NCBI RefSeq assembly: GCF_022548875.1
Contig: NZ_JAKZEW010000003.1
Coordinates: 172,818 to 236,817, forward strand
DNA length: 64,000 nt
Direction of reading: 5' to 3'
Source of the DNA: Glycomyces sp. L485
GTDB taxonomy: Bacteria; Actinomycetota; Actinomycetes; Mycobacteriales; Micromonosporaceae
Below are positions 7,335-16,469 of this stretch, piece by piece (position 1 is the first letter of the stretch; each line of letters opens with the position of its first letter). A model generated the notes under the pieces. That model was not told the origin of the DNA, did not search any database, and worked only from the letters and a program-made list of their open reading frames with translations. The translations under genes and the position numbers were made by a program.

Positions 7335-9569
7335 CTACCAGAGCCTGATCGTCACGACCTCGGGATCGTGGTCGGAGACTCCGTAGCGGCCGTACTCCGG
7401 CTCCTCACCGAAGGCGGAGGCGTCGGCGGGGTAGTCGGAGTTGATGTGGGCGCTGGTCGCGTCGGTGATCTTCCAAAGCAGCGCGGGCGAGGCCCACAGC
7501 TGGTCGAGGGTCTGGGCCTGACCGTTGAACGTGTAGCCGTAGGCGGCCTCCGGGTGCTGCCACAGCGCCCGGTCGTACAGGTTCCACAGGCCCGAGTCCT
7601 CATAGAGCACCGCGAGCTGGTCCGACGGACCGGTCCAGTCACCGGTGATCGTCTCCCCCTCGGCGTACGGGTCGTCCGGGCGAGGGAAGACGTTCAGGTC
7701 GCCGCCGGCGAGCACCTTGGCCCAACGGTTCTCGTCGAGGATGGCATCGCTGATCGCGGCCAGGTAGGCGGCCTGCTCGGTGCGGTGCAGCACCCGCCGG
7801 TCGGGACCTGACGAGAAGTGGTTGTTCACCAGGAAGATCTCGGTCCGCCTGTGACCACCCTTGAGGACGAACTCGGCCACCTGCGCGGGGCGACTGAACA
7901 CGTCCCCGCCGTCGCAGGCTCGGGGACCGGAGCTCGTGCACTGGGAGAGCACGTCCTCGGGCAGGGCCGCGTTGAACGCCTTCGGATTCTCGACGTCGGC
8001 GTTGATCTCGTCGGCCTCGGTCGGGTAGTCGACCTGCGGGTCAGCGCCGAAGATCGCGTCCTTCGACTTGACCTTCGCCAGTTCGGCCTTGTCTGCCTGG
8101 TACAGGAAACCGGTCATGATGCCGCGGCTGTCGGACGCGTCGAGGTCTCCCGCGGCGGTGTAGAGCGGGCCGCCGCTCTCGGCGATGACCAGCCCGAGCT
8201 CCTGCAGCGAGTCCGGCTGCCCGTCGGCGAACCCGTTGGCCTCGCCTGAGTTCTCCAGGTCGCAGACCAGGCGGTCGGCGCCGAGGTCGGCATCGGCGGT
8301 CCACTCGGGATTGACCGAGCAGACGTCCTGGGACTCGCCCTCCTGGGTCATGATGATGGTCGGGCTGTGGAGGTCCTCGATGATCTGGGCCGCCTCGCGC
8401 TCCATCCGTTCCTGGTACTCCTCGTGGGAGGCCGGGACGTAGTTGAACGGCGGATCGACGTCGCCCTCGGGGTCGTCGGCGTCGACGCAGCCGGTGTCGG
8501 TCTCGAAGTCGCAGCCCGAGTTCGGGTCGTTCCGGTAGTCGTAGAGGTTCTCGATGTTGTAGGAGGCGATGGCCGCCTCCTTCCAGCCGGGGGCCTCGAC
8601 CGGGTTGTTCTCGGCCGGCTCCAGTCCGCCTTCGAGAGCGAGGTTCTCGGCGATCTCGACGGCGTACTTGCCGAACGAGAGGTAGACCCCGCCGGTGGCT
8701 TCCTCGGTGATGACGTCGAAGGTCTTGGCCGGGGCGATGACCGTGTCCAATTCGCCTTCGGTGGCGCGGATGCCCAGGTCGCCCATGACGAACAGGTAGC
8801 CGTTGCCGTCGTCGAACGTCGCGGGGTCGGTGTCGAGCGGGTGGGCGTCGCGGAAGGCGCGGGCCGCGTAGCCGTCCTGCCCGGCGGCCACGGCGTCGCC
8901 GCGCATGGCCCAGACCTCGCCGCCGGAGGAGTAGACGTCGCGTCCGGCGGTGACGACCGAGTCGGCCGGGACGGTCATCTGCATGCCCAGGTGGCGGCGG
9001 AAGTAGACCTTCGACTCGTCGGCGTCGTTCGGCGGGTCGACCTCGACGGACTCGACGACCTCGTGGGGGTCGAGCCCGGTCTCGACCACGTCGTAGACGA
9101 AGGCCGAGCCGCCGCTGAACTGGACGTTGCCGAAGTAGGTGCCGACCCTGGCGCGCAGGACGACCTCGTCGCCGACGGTCACGTCCCAGCGGGAGCCGAG
9201 CTCCTCCTCCGCCGGGGAGTCGAAGGCGGTGCGCAGGCTGTCGAAGGATCCGTTGTAGACGAAGATCCCGTCGGAGGAGTTCGGGTCGCCGTCGGTGGCG
9301 TCGGCGCGCTCCTGAACGAAGAAGCCGCGGGCTCCGTCCGGGTCGAGCGTCTCCTGGGTGACCACGCCCTGGACGAGGACCGTCTGGTTGTGCAGGGGCG
9401 AGCGGAAGTCGGTCTCGCCGTCGCCGATCGAGCCTTGAACCTCACCGATGTGGATGATCTCGGGTTCATCGGCGTGGGCCTGAGAGGTGAAGGTCAGCCC
9501 GGCGATGCCGACCGCTGCTGCGCCTGCCGCAGCGGTCGCTATCCGGGCTCTCCGTCGGAGGGAGGACAC
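7335..9569 (-). CDS. secreted endonuclease/exonuclease/phosphatase-family protein
   Basis: About 744 residues. A signal peptide (basic SSLRRRARIA, hydrophobic AAAGAAAVGIAGLTF, cleavage near QAHA/DE) is followed by an OB-fold-like region (HNQTVLVQGVVTQ) and then the EEP catalytic domain. Visible EEP pieces are IASYNIENLY, ITQEGE-like TQEGES, a NNHFSS block, GGDLNVF and the closing VSDHDPEV. This matches predicted extracellular nucleases of the ExeM/NucH type. The GTG at 9569 was chosen because GGAG lies nine bases upstream; a TTG at 9584 is possible but lacks such a site. The acidic composition fits secretion. It may degrade extracellular DNA; phosphodiesterase activity on other substrates cannot be excluded. 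Confidence 0.85.
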   Translation of the reverse strand: MSSLRRRARIATAAAGAAAVGIAGLTFTSQAHADEPEIIHIGEVQGSIGDGETDFRSPLHNQTVLVQGVVTQETLDPDGARGFFVQERADATDGDPNSSDGIFVYNGSFDSLRTAFDSPAEEELGSRWDVTVGDEVVLRARVGTYFGNVQFSGGSAFVYDVVETGLDPHEVVESVEVDPPNDADESKVYFRRHLGMQMTVPADSVVTAGRDVYSSGGEVWAMRGDAVAAGQDGYAARAFRDAHPLDTDPATFDDGNGYLFVMGDLGIRATEGELDTVIAPAKTFDVITEEATGGVYLSFGKYAVEIAENLALEGGLEPAENNPVEAPGWKEAAIASYNIENLYDYRNDPNSGCDFETDTGCVDADDPEGDVDPPFNYVPASHEEYQERMEREAAQIIEDLHSPTIIMTQEGESQDVCSVNPEWTADADLGADRLVCDLENSGEANGFADGQPDSLQELGLVIAESGGPLYTAAGDLDASDSRGIMTGFLYQADKAELAKVKSKDAIFGADPQVDYPTEADEINADVENPKAFNAALPEDVLSQCTSSGPRACDGGDVFSRPAQVAEFVLKGGHRRTEIFLVNNHFSSGPDRRVLHRTEQAAYLAAISDAILDENRWAKVLAGGDLNVFPRPDDPYAEGETITGDWTGPSDQLAVLYEDSGLWNLYDRALWQHPEAAYGYTFNGQAQTLDQLWASPALLWKITDATSAHINSDYPADASAFGEEPEYGRYGVSDHDPEVVTIRLW

Positions 9570-9712
9570 GAAGAGGTGCTCCAATGCTGTTGTCGGGAGA
9601 TGGGGCCACCTTCACTCAAGCGCATCGATGGGACGTCCGCGAGACATGAAGGTGAATTCCTCGTATCATCCTATGTCTCGTGGCGGCGGCGCACAATGGC
9701 CTCCACGGCGAA

Positions 9713-9740
9713 GGCGGGGTCCCCCTGAGGGAACCCCGCC
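9713..9740 (-). terminator. hairpin after the rhamnogalacturonan lyase gene
   Basis: The arms GGCGGGGT (9713-9720) and ACCCCGCC (9733-9740) enclose a further CCC/GGG pairing, 13 bases beyond the lyase stop at 9753. It is placed to end leftward transcription of the lyase. Confidence 0.6.
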
Positions 9741-9752
9741 CGCCTCATGTCG

Positions 9753-12305
9753 TCACCGCAGCTGCTCGATCAACTGCCGGGCCTGGTGGGCGAGGACCGG
9801 TCCGGGCTCGCCGTCGACCCGATCGGCCATGGCGGCGAAACCCTCCAGGAACCTGATCGCCTGCGAGGCCTTGCCCTTCTCCAAGTGCCACTCGGCCGTG
9901 GCGAGCTTGGCGTGGAGCACGAAGTACTCCCAGCGGGCGAGGTCGCCCTTGTAGGACTTCAGCGTGCCCTTGAGCTCGTCCAGTGTGCCCGGGGCGTGGA
10001 AGTCGGGGACGGCGACGTCCGCGAAGTCCATGTCCGAGGCCATGTAGAAGCTCGTGTACTGCGGCTGGTTGTAGGTGGTCTGCTGCGTCGCAACACCGAC
10101 CCGGTACTGGGGGTCGTGCATGAGCGTGTACAGCTTGTGGTCGGTGACCTCGGTGGAGAGGTAGACCCGCACGGCCGAGGAGTCCTCGGTGCGGACCAGC
10201 ATCTCCTCGCGCCAGTCGCCGAAGACGTCGGCGACCAGGCCCGGGTTGCCCTTGGTCCAGTTGTTGGTCAGGGTCCCGGTGGCCTCCAGGACCACACCGT
10301 CCTGCCAGTCGCTGATCTTAGGCGTCTCGAGCACATCGGTGGCCGCGCCGGAGATGATCTGCGTGGTCAGGTCTCCCGACCAGCGGATGCTCATGTTGGT
10401 GCCCGGCGTGGCGCCCTCGATCGGATCACCGGAGGCTGTGAACAGGCCTTCGGGGTTGCCGTCCTGGCCGGGAGGCAGCGAGGCCCAGACCTCGAGCCCC
10501 TCGATCTCGGGGTCGATGTCGCCGGCCATGCCGCGGCCCGTGTCGCGGCCGGAGTAGTCGCCCCACAGGACTTCGCCGGTGGCGGCGTCGCGCATCGCGT
10601 AGCCGTAGGGGGCCCAGGGGCCGCCCTCGAAGACTGAGAAGATCTCCAGGCCTTCGCGGCTCGGGTCCAAGTCGCCCAGGTGGTGCGCGTCGCCGTGTCC
10701 GAGCTTGACGTACTCCCCTTCGACGTTCGAGCCCTCGGGGCCGTAGGCGTAGGAGGAGTACAGGAGCGAGCCGTCGTCGTCAAGCGCCGCGGCGCCGTAG
10801 ATGATCTCCTGTTTGCCGTCGCCGTCGACGTCGGCCGCCCCCAGCGAGTGGTTGCCCTGCGTGGTGAGGGTGCCCCATTCGGGGTCGGGTCCTTCGACGC
10901 CGTGCGGCCCGTCGTTGAACGGGTTGGACAGCGGGGCGTGGCCGGAGTCGGCGAGCCAGCGCAGGCTCAGCTCCTTGCCGTCCCAGTCGATGGCCGCGAT
11001 GGTGGTTCGCGTGTAGTAGCCGCGGGCGAAGATCGCCGAGGCGTGCTCGCCGTCGAGGTAGGCGACGGCCGACAGGAACCGGTCGACTCGGTTGCCCGGC
11101 TCGATGCGCGACATGGCGTAGTCGCCCCACAGGAGGCCGTCGTCGCCGCGCTCGACCGGATAGTCGATGGTGTCCATTTCGAGGCCGGTGGCGCCGTCGA
11201 AGACCGTCAGGTACTCCGGACCGGAGATGACGAAGCCCTCGAAGTCACGGAGCTGATTCCGGCCCGACCGCGACGGCGCGTAGACGTCGATGAAGTGGTC
11301 GGCGAGGCTCTCCGCATCCTCTTGGGACAGCGGGTACTCGAAGTCGAACTCGTCGTCGGCGCCGAGCGCCGCCTCGATCGTTGCGGGCCAGTCGCCGTTC
11401 ACGACCTCGGGATGCTCGTGCCAGCCCAGGAACACGCCGACCAGGTGGTCGTAGTAGTCCTCGGCGCTGTAGACGTAGTCGTCCTCGTGCGTCACACCGG
11501 CGTCGACATCGTCCTCGGGCAGCGTGATGAACGATTCCTCGTCCGCCGCATAGGAGGTGGTCTTGGTGCCGGGGGCTGTCTTCATCATGATCTCGGAGAC
11601 GCCGTCACCGTCGAAGTCGTAGACGTCGAACTGGGTGTAGTGCGCGCCGGCCCGGATGTTGACGCCGAGGTCGATGCGCCAGAGCAGCTCGCCTTCGAGC
11701 GTGTAGGCGTCGAGGTACACCGGACCGGTGTAGCCGACCTGGGAGACGTCCTTCGAATTCGTGGGGTCCCACTTGACGACGTACTCGTATCGGCCGTCGC
11801 CGGTGAGGTCCCCGACGCTGATGTCGTTGGCCCGGTAGCTGTAGGCCTCTCCAGCCGGAGTGACGCCGTCGGCGGGCTTCTCCATCGGGATGTCGATGTA
11901 CGACTCCGACCAGGGACTCACCGTATCGGAGAAGTCCACCTCCTCCCCGTCAACCATGGCGACGACCTGGTACTCGGCGTCCTCACCCTCGGCGTCGAGG
12001 TAGTTCGTGCTGTCCGAGACCGAGGCGATGAGTTCGCCGTCCCGGTAGACGTTGAAGTCGGCGCCGGTCAGACCTGAATCGTTATAACCGGACACTTCAT
12101 CAGCAAGCAGGCGCCAGCTGAGGAAGACGCCGTCCTCGGTACGTGCCGCGACGAGGCCCCGGTCGAGGTTTTCGAGCTGGATACCGGTGCCCTGGCCACC
12201 AGCGGGCTTGTCGTGTCCGTGAGCGGCGACGGCGAAGCCGGCACCGGCCACGGAGGCGGCGAGCGCCACCGCCGTAACGCGGGTGAGCTTATTGGGAGGA
12301 CTCAT
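9753..12305 (-). CDS. secreted rhamnogalacturonan lyase, polysaccharide lyase family 11
   Basis: 850 residues. A signal peptide (about 1-30, ending AVAAHG) precedes a fibronectin-like N-terminal domain and an eight-bladed beta-propeller. The propeller carries repeated DxDGDG/DLTGDGR calcium loops and the conserved HGDAHHLGDLDP block expected of YesW/YesX-type PL11 enzymes, which cut rhamnogalacturonan I of pectin by beta-elimination. A C-terminal helical tail (about 790-850) resembles FIVAR-like modules. AAGGAG lies ten bases before the ATG at 12305. Its own promoter region (12306-12579) has a LacI-type operator candidate. Single-gene unit; role in plant cell-wall breakdown. Confidence 0.92.
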   Translation of the reverse strand: MSPPNKLTRVTAVALAASVAGAGFAVAAHGHDKPAGGQGTGIQLENLDRGLVAARTEDGVFLSWRLLADEVSGYNDSGLTGADFNVYRDGELIASVSDSTNYLDAEGEDAEYQVVAMVDGEEVDFSDTVSPWSESYIDIPMEKPADGVTPAGEAYSYRANDISVGDLTGDGRYEYVVKWDPTNSKDVSQVGYTGPVYLDAYTLEGELLWRIDLGVNIRAGAHYTQFDVYDFDGDGVSEIMMKTAPGTKTTSYAADEESFITLPEDDVDAGVTHEDDYVYSAEDYYDHLVGVFLGWHEHPEVVNGDWPATIEAALGADDEFDFEYPLSQEDAESLADHFIDVYAPSRSGRNQLRDFEGFVISGPEYLTVFDGATGLEMDTIDYPVERGDDGLLWGDYAMSRIEPGNRVDRFLSAVAYLDGEHASAIFARGYYTRTTIAAIDWDGKELSLRWLADSGHAPLSNPFNDGPHGVEGPDPEWGTLTTQGNHSLGAADVDGDGKQEIIYGAAALDDDGSLLYSSYAYGPEGSNVEGEYVKLGHGDAHHLGDLDPSREGLEIFSVFEGGPWAPYGYAMRDAATGEVLWGDYSGRDTGRGMAGDIDPEIEGLEVWASLPPGQDGNPEGLFTASGDPIEGATPGTNMSIRWSGDLTTQIISGAATDVLETPKISDWQDGVVLEATGTLTNNWTKGNPGLVADVFGDWREEMLVRTEDSSAVRVYLSTEVTDHKLYTLMHDPQYRVGVATQQTTYNQPQYTSFYMASDMDFADVAVPDFHAPGTLDELKGTLKSYKGDLARWEYFVLHAKLATAEWHLEKGKASQAIRFLEGFAAMADRVDGEPGPVLAHQARQLIEQLR

Positions 12306-12392
12306 CTAAGGGGGGCTCCTTGCGTTCGTACGAGGCCAGCCGGAGCGCGCCAAACAGAGCGTACGGGGGTCACGCGACCGGCGAACCTGGAT

Positions 12393-12404
12393 TGAAACGA
12401 TTTA
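12393..12404. promoter_or_regulatory. candidate LacI-family operator upstream of the lyase
   Basis: TGAAACGATTTA differs at one position from the general LacI/CcpA-family operator TGAAACGNTTCA. It sits 88 bases upstream of the lyase start, where a repressor of pectin-use genes would act. No LacI-type gene is in the window. The rest of 12306-12579 shows only the ribosome binding site. Confidence 0.35.
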
Positions 12405-12579
12405 ACGCATCGAAGGTTATCGACAGAACAACTCCTTGTCAAGATGGAGATAACACCGAAATCCTGCCACTTGAACCTCAAACACCTCAATCACCACCCT
12501 CGCCACTGTGACCGCCGAAACGGCCTCGGACCCAGTGCAGCTCGCCACCAACACCTCCGGTACAGTTCTATCCCGTCCC

Positions 12580-12651
12580 GGTCGATTAGCTCAGCGGGAG
12601 AGCACTCGCTTCACACGCGAGGGGTCACTGGTTCGATCCCAGTATCGACCA
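12580..12651 (+). tRNA. tRNA-Val(CAC)
   Basis: The acceptor arms GGTCGAT (12580-12586) and ATCGACC (12644-12650) pair fully. The D arm AGCTCAGCGGGAGAGC, the anticodon stem CTCGC/GCGAG with loop TTCACAC (anticodon CAC) and a T arm with loop TTCGATC are all present. CCA is not encoded in full. The gene appears intact. It forms the chromosome/element junction: the serine integrase frame on the other strand runs into its 3' half. Confidence 0.95.
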
Positions 12652-14443
12652 CAACACCTGTCCTAATCGAACCCTGGGCCCCCGAAGGGGGCTCGGGGTT
12701 GTTTTTGTGCCCGCCGGCTTGTGAACGGCCCGGCATTGCCCCGGCCTGTTCCAACCATCCGATCAGCGGTTTGGCCGTTTCAGCAACGTTTTCCCCTGCG
12801 ACGGCTGGTTCGCCGTCTTCGATGTCGATGTAAAGCTTCTCGAAGCACACGAAGTTCATGGTCTTGCGCAGGTCATCCGGTGCGTTGCGGTAGATCGCGC
12901 GAGGCCGTACGAAAAGGTCGGCGAGGCCTTCGATGCGTTCGCGGGCCGCGTCGAGTCCTGCGGTCCCGGCCTCGGCCAGGCGGTTCTTGAGCGCGGTCCT
13001 CTCGCCTCGGATGGCGCGTTGTTTCGCGGTGAGTTTCTCGACCGGCCAGTCTCTATCGGTCAGCAGTTCGATGAGCTGGTCTTCGAGGGCATCGAGCCGT
13101 CGGAGTTCGGCTTTGATGTGCTTGCGGATCTGCTCGACCGTGGCGTGGTGGTCGGTGAAGACCTCTTCGAGGAGTTCGGCGATCTCGGACCGTTTGTCTT
13201 CGGTGACGGTGAGGGTGGCGTAGTGGGCTTCGACGGCCTGCTCGATGTCGTCCAGTCGCGCGCGGGGCAAGTCGCATTTCTGGGCGGGGTCCCGTTCAAG
13301 GAGTCCGACGCAGCGGAAGTAGAAGTATTTGCGGCCGGTGTGGCTGCGGGCGGGGTCGAGGACCAGTCTGCGACCGCAGCGTCCGCACCACAGCAGGCCC
13401 TTGAGGTAGCACTCCCAGGTGCGCTCTCTGGTTCCGGCGCGGCGTTTGGCGAGGATGTCTTGGACGCGGTCGAAGATCTCGGGCTCGACGAGCGGTTCGT
13501 GTTCGCCGGGGTAGTCCTCGCCTTTCCAGACGACGAGGCCGAGGTAGGTGCGGTCGGTGAGGATGCGGCCGATCTCGGAGAGGTACAGGGGCCTGCCCGC
13601 CGGGTAGGCCTCGGTCGGCCGGGTGCGCAGTCCGGCGTCGGCGATGAACTCGCGCAGGGCATGCGTGCTGTACTGGCCGGTGGCGTAGCGCTCGAACATC
13701 AAGGTGATGAGCGGGCCGCGCACCGGGTCGGTCTCGATGACCTTGATCTTGCGGCCTTCGACGGTCTTGCGGGTGTTGAGGTAGCCGAGTTTCGCTTTGC
13801 CCGGCGTGCCGCCGCGTTTGGCCTTGCCTTCCATCTTGGTGCGGATGTCGGCTCCGCTGGCTTTGGAGAAGTAGGTGTTGACCTGGTCGAGAATCCCGGC
13901 CATGAACTGGCCCTCGGGGGTCTCGTCGGTGTAGTCGGTGGCCGAGATGAGCCGGACGCCCCGGTCGTTGAAGTCTCGCTTGGTGAGTGCGGCGTCGACG
14001 TCGTCGCGGAAGGCGCGCGAGCGCTTGTAGATGATCACCGCATCGACATCGCCGAGGGTCTTGATGCGTTCGAGGAGGGCTTGGAAGACCGGCCGGGCGG
14101 CGATGGAGGTGGCGGAGTTGCCGGGTTCGACGTATTCGCCGATGAGGATGTAGCCGGTGCGATCGGCCGTCGCATGACCGTGCTCGCGCTGGGTCTGGAT
14201 GGAGTTCCCGTCCGGGTCGGTGTCGGTCTCCATCTGCCTTTTTGTGGAGACGCGAAGGTACAGGAGGGCGAACCCGATCACGGGCACGCCGGAAGCGGTG
14301 GTCTGCGCGGCGGGGTCGAAGTCGTAGGCGGTGAACCCGTAGGCCCAGGGTTCGCCCTCGAATGCGGGGATCGAGCGCTGTCGCCGCTGTTTGACGGCTC
14401 TGCCTCGCCTATTCGCCGGTCGGGGTCGTGGAGTCTGGCTCAC
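12611..14443 (-). CDS. large serine integrase
   Basis: 610 residues. The resolvase catalytic domain has the nucleophile Ser66 in LYLRVSTKRQ and the downstream YKRSRAFRD and IRTKMEGKAKRGG blocks. A recombinase domain, a zinc ribbon (CGRCGRRL ... CVGLLERDPAQKC) and a coiled-coil segment follow. It should integrate and excise the element. The final ~35 codons are unusual: they read antisense through the tRNA-Val terminator (12672-12707) and into the tRNA itself, ending at 12611. The C-terminus may therefore be supplied by the chromosome after integration. The small gene upstream overlaps its start by 35 bases. Confidence 0.9.
   Translation of the reverse strand: MSQTPRPRPANRRGRAVKQRRQRSIPAFEGEPWAYGFTAYDFDPAAQTTASGVPVIGFALLYLRVSTKRQMETDTDPDGNSIQTQREHGHATADRTGYILIGEYVEPGNSATSIAARPVFQALLERIKTLGDVDAVIIYKRSRAFRDDVDAALTKRDFNDRGVRLISATDYTDETPEGQFMAGILDQVNTYFSKASGADIRTKMEGKAKRGGTPGKAKLGYLNTRKTVEGRKIKVIETDPVRGPLITLMFERYATGQYSTHALREFIADAGLRTRPTEAYPAGRPLYLSEIGRILTDRTYLGLVVWKGEDYPGEHEPLVEPEIFDRVQDILAKRRAGTRERTWECYLKGLLWCGRCGRRLVLDPARSHTGRKYFYFRCVGLLERDPAQKCDLPRARLDDIEQAVEAHYATLTVTEDKRSEIAELLEEVFTDHHATVEQIRKHIKAELRRLDALEDQLIELLTDRDWPVEKLTAKQRAIRGERTALKNRLAEAGTAGLDAARERIEGLADLFVRPRAIYRNAPDDLRKTMNFVCFEKLYIDIEDGEPAVAGENVAETAKPLIGWLEQAGAMPGRSQAGGHKNNPEPPSGAQGSIRTGVVVDTGIEPVTPRV
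12672..12707 (+). terminator. intrinsic terminator of tRNA-Val
   Basis: A 12-bp stem (12672-12683 with 12687-12698, two wobble pairs, GAA loop) is followed directly by TTGTTTTTG. This is a classic rho-independent terminator 20 bases after the tRNA. It lies inside the antisense C-terminal codons of the integrase gene, which bears on where the element really ends. Confidence 0.85.
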
Positions 14444-14588
14444 TGGGGGCCTCCTTCGCTGCTGTGGTGCTGTTGTCGCGTTGGCGGTTCAGGTGCTCGT
14501 CGAGTGCGATGAGCAGGTTGGCGAGTGCGCGGGCGTCGAGGTCGGGGCGGGGTGCTCCGGTGACGATGATCCGGCGACGGGGCTTCAC
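14409..14588 (-). CDS. small protein upstream of and overlapping the integrase
   Basis: 59 residues if started at the GTG at 14588, which has GGAGG eight bases upstream (a GTG at 14597 lies inside that site and is less likely). The N-terminus is basic (KPRRRIIV) and the rest is helical with LDARALANLLIALDEHLNRQ, then a disordered Ser/Thr/Pro tail. It overlaps the integrase start by 35 bases, so the two are translationally coupled. Small basic proteins in this position are often excision or regulatory factors, but no family was recognised. Confidence 0.5.
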   Translation of the reverse strand: MKPRRRIIVTGAPRPDLDARALANLLIALDEHLNRQRDNSTTAAKEAPSEPDSTTPTGE

Positions 14589-14724
14589 CGGCCCCACCTC
14601 CCGTGTCCGTCCGCAAGGGACGCATACAGGCTCGCTATCGCGAACGTATCCCCGGTCCGGGGCCTGATCAACCAGCCTGCTCGTGATCGACCGAGGGTGG
14701 CAGGGGTTCGGGATGGCGGCCGTC

Positions 14725-15579
14725 TCATCGGGGCCTCCTGGCGACGATGACGTCCTCGAAGACGTTCAGGTGCGCGGGGAACCCGGCGCGGGCGAGGCGG
14801 CGGGCGTGGTGGAGGCCGAAGAACGAATGGCGGGGCCGCAGGCTTCCCTCGGTCCACGGCGCCAGGAGTGCGATGTGGCGGGCGTAGAGGTCGAATCCGC
14901 ACGCTGCGGCGGTGGCGGCGAGCTGTCCGGGCAGGTCGATCAGAACCCCGGAGTCGCGGTATGGCCGGCCGGTGAGACATGCGAACCCGCCGGGTTTGAG
15001 CACGGTCCGGCAGGCCGTCAGGACTTCGGCGAGGCCGGTGGCGAAGCGCTCGGGGCCGCCGACGGCGAGCTGGCCGGGGTGCGGGCGGTGGACGAAGGGG
15101 TGCTCGGCGGTCGCGGCGAGGCGTCCCGGGCCGGTGTAGGTGCGCACGCGGGCATGTCCGTAGAGCCCGTACGGCGGAGACGTGACGATAAGCGCCACCT
15201 TCCCGACCGCGCTCACCGGCAACAGGTCGGGCAGGTCGCGGGCGTCTCCGCAGAGCACCGACCCGGTTCCGGCGGCACCTTGGGCTGTGGCGAGGTCGAT
15301 GTTGTCGACGGCCATGTCGATCCAGGGGGCCTCGCAGTCGACGCCGATGGCGTCCCGGCCCAGGTGCATCGCTTCGACCACGGTGGTGGCGATGCCGCAC
15401 ATGGGATCGACGACGAGGTCACCGGGCCCGGAGTAGGCAGCGATGGCATGGGCGGCCAGTGCCGGCGGCATCTTCGCGGGGTGCTCGGTCGAGGCTGCGG
15501 AGTAGCGCCCGGCCCGCTGAGTTCGCTGGGCATGCTGGCCGGTGGCCCAGACCGAGGCGAGGCGGCGCGACGCGCTCAT
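14725..15579 (-). CDS. DNA methyltransferase, TSPPY type (N4-C or N6-A)
   Basis: 284 residues. The catalytic motif IV TSPPYG is at about 133-138. The SAM-binding region VVDPMCGIATTVVEA (about 56-70) follows it-or precedes it in circular order as in beta-class enzymes, and LNVFEDVIVARR closes the fold. It should methylate adenine N6 or cytosine N4 in DNA. The ATG at 15579 overlaps the stop of the upstream gene (ATGA). No restriction enzyme is coupled to it, so it may protect the element from host or recipient restriction, or mark element DNA. The target site cannot be read from sequence. Confidence 0.82.
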   Translation of the reverse strand: MSASRRLASVWATGQHAQRTQRAGRYSAASTEHPAKMPPALAAHAIAAYSGPGDLVVDPMCGIATTVVEAMHLGRDAIGVDCEAPWIDMAVDNIDLATAQGAAGTGSVLCGDARDLPDLLPVSAVGKVALIVTSPPYGLYGHARVRTYTGPGRLAATAEHPFVHRPHPGQLAVGGPERFATGLAEVLTACRTVLKPGGFACLTGRPYRDSGVLIDLPGQLAATAAACGFDLYARHIALLAPWTEGSLRPRHSFFGLHHARRLARAGFPAHLNVFEDVIVARRPR

Positions 15580-16217
15580 CGGGCACCCCCAGCGACTTCG
15601 GCGCGGCAGAACAGGGCGATGTCGCGGTGGAGCCGCGTCAGCGCGACCGGCAGGGCGAACTCCCCGGTGAGCGCTTCGGCGTGTGCGGCGGCTCTCTGAA
15701 AGACCTCGGTGGCGGCACAGACGAGGTGCGCCTGGAATGTCAGGCCCGCGGTGGCCGAGGGCGGGAGAGCGGCCGGTCCGGCCGCGTCGATGACGACCAG
15801 GCGGCCTTGAGGCTGGAGGGTGGCGATCGTTGCCGTCCACTCCGCCGGCCTGGCGGCCAGATGCGCGGGTGCGATGGTCAGGCGCGAGCGCCCCTCATGG
15901 CGGGAGAGGAGTTCGACCAACACCGCGCGGGGAGCGTGCAGCAGCATCAGCCGGGAACGGTCGGCGTCCGAAACCGAGCGGAGCGCAGCCGAGGCAGCAT
16001 CGATCGCCCTGCGGGAGGTCGCGATCCAGGTGACCGCTCGGCCCGTTGCGGCGAGTGCGACCGGGTCGATGCCGGTGTCGACGATGGTGATGCGCTGGCC
16101 CGGCGCGGCCAGACGCGCAGCGGTCTCGGTGGTGATCTCCGCCGTAGTGGCCGGTCCGGGCCAGACGTTCAAGGGGATCTCGATGCGGGCTTCTGAGTGG
16201 TGCTCTCGTGCGGTCAT
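15576..16217 (-). CDS. methyltransferase-like protein lacking a catalytic motif
   Basis: 213 residues. The pattern of short beta strands, such as ITIVDTGIDPVALAATG, GRAVTWIATS and GRLVVIDAAGPAALPP, suggests a Rossmann SAM-binding fold. I see no PPY or PPC motif, so it is probably not an independent DNA methylase. It precedes the TSPPY methylase with an ATGA overlap and may be its specificity or accessory subunit. The array of 10-bp repeats at 16264-16326 lies just upstream, so it is the first gene of the leftward 16217-12611 unit that ends with the integrase. Fold is inference. Confidence 0.55.
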   Translation of the reverse strand: MTAREHHSEARIEIPLNVWPGPATTAEITTETAARLAAPGQRITIVDTGIDPVALAATGRAVTWIATSRRAIDAASAALRSVSDADRSRLMLLHAPRAVLVELLSRHEGRSRLTIAPAHLAARPAEWTATIATLQPQGRLVVIDAAGPAALPPSATAGLTFQAHLVCAATEVFQRAAAHAEALTGEFALPVALTRLHRDIALFCRAEVAGGAR

Positions 16218-16263
16218 GGCGGTGGCGGCTGCGCCGTTGGCTTCCAGTCATAGGAGAACCGCC

Positions 16264-16326
16264 GCTTGTGACCGGCCTCTGACCTGCACTGTGACCAGTT
16301 GTGAACGCCTGTGAACGGTTGTAAAT
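16264..16326 (-). repeat. 10-bp phased iteron array A
   Basis: TGTGA cores start at 16267, 16290, 16300 and 16310, with weaker copies TCTGA at 16278 and TGTAA at 16320. The last four are spaced exactly 10 bp, one helical turn. The unit matches YTGTGANCGS shared with the arrays at 30.2, 40.5 and 60.1 kb. It lies about 50 bases upstream of the 16217 gene start, where it could control the methylase-integrase unit. Confidence 0.75.
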
Positions 16327-16469
16327 GGACGTTGCGTCAACCCCGAGCTACTATCCTCGGCCCGGCCGACCAACCGTCTGGTTCTGAGCACGAAAAAAGC
16401 GCTCGCGCGTGCGTTGGAGGTCCCGAGCATCGGCTCGGAGCATCGGTGATGACCGTCGGCGGCGACTAC

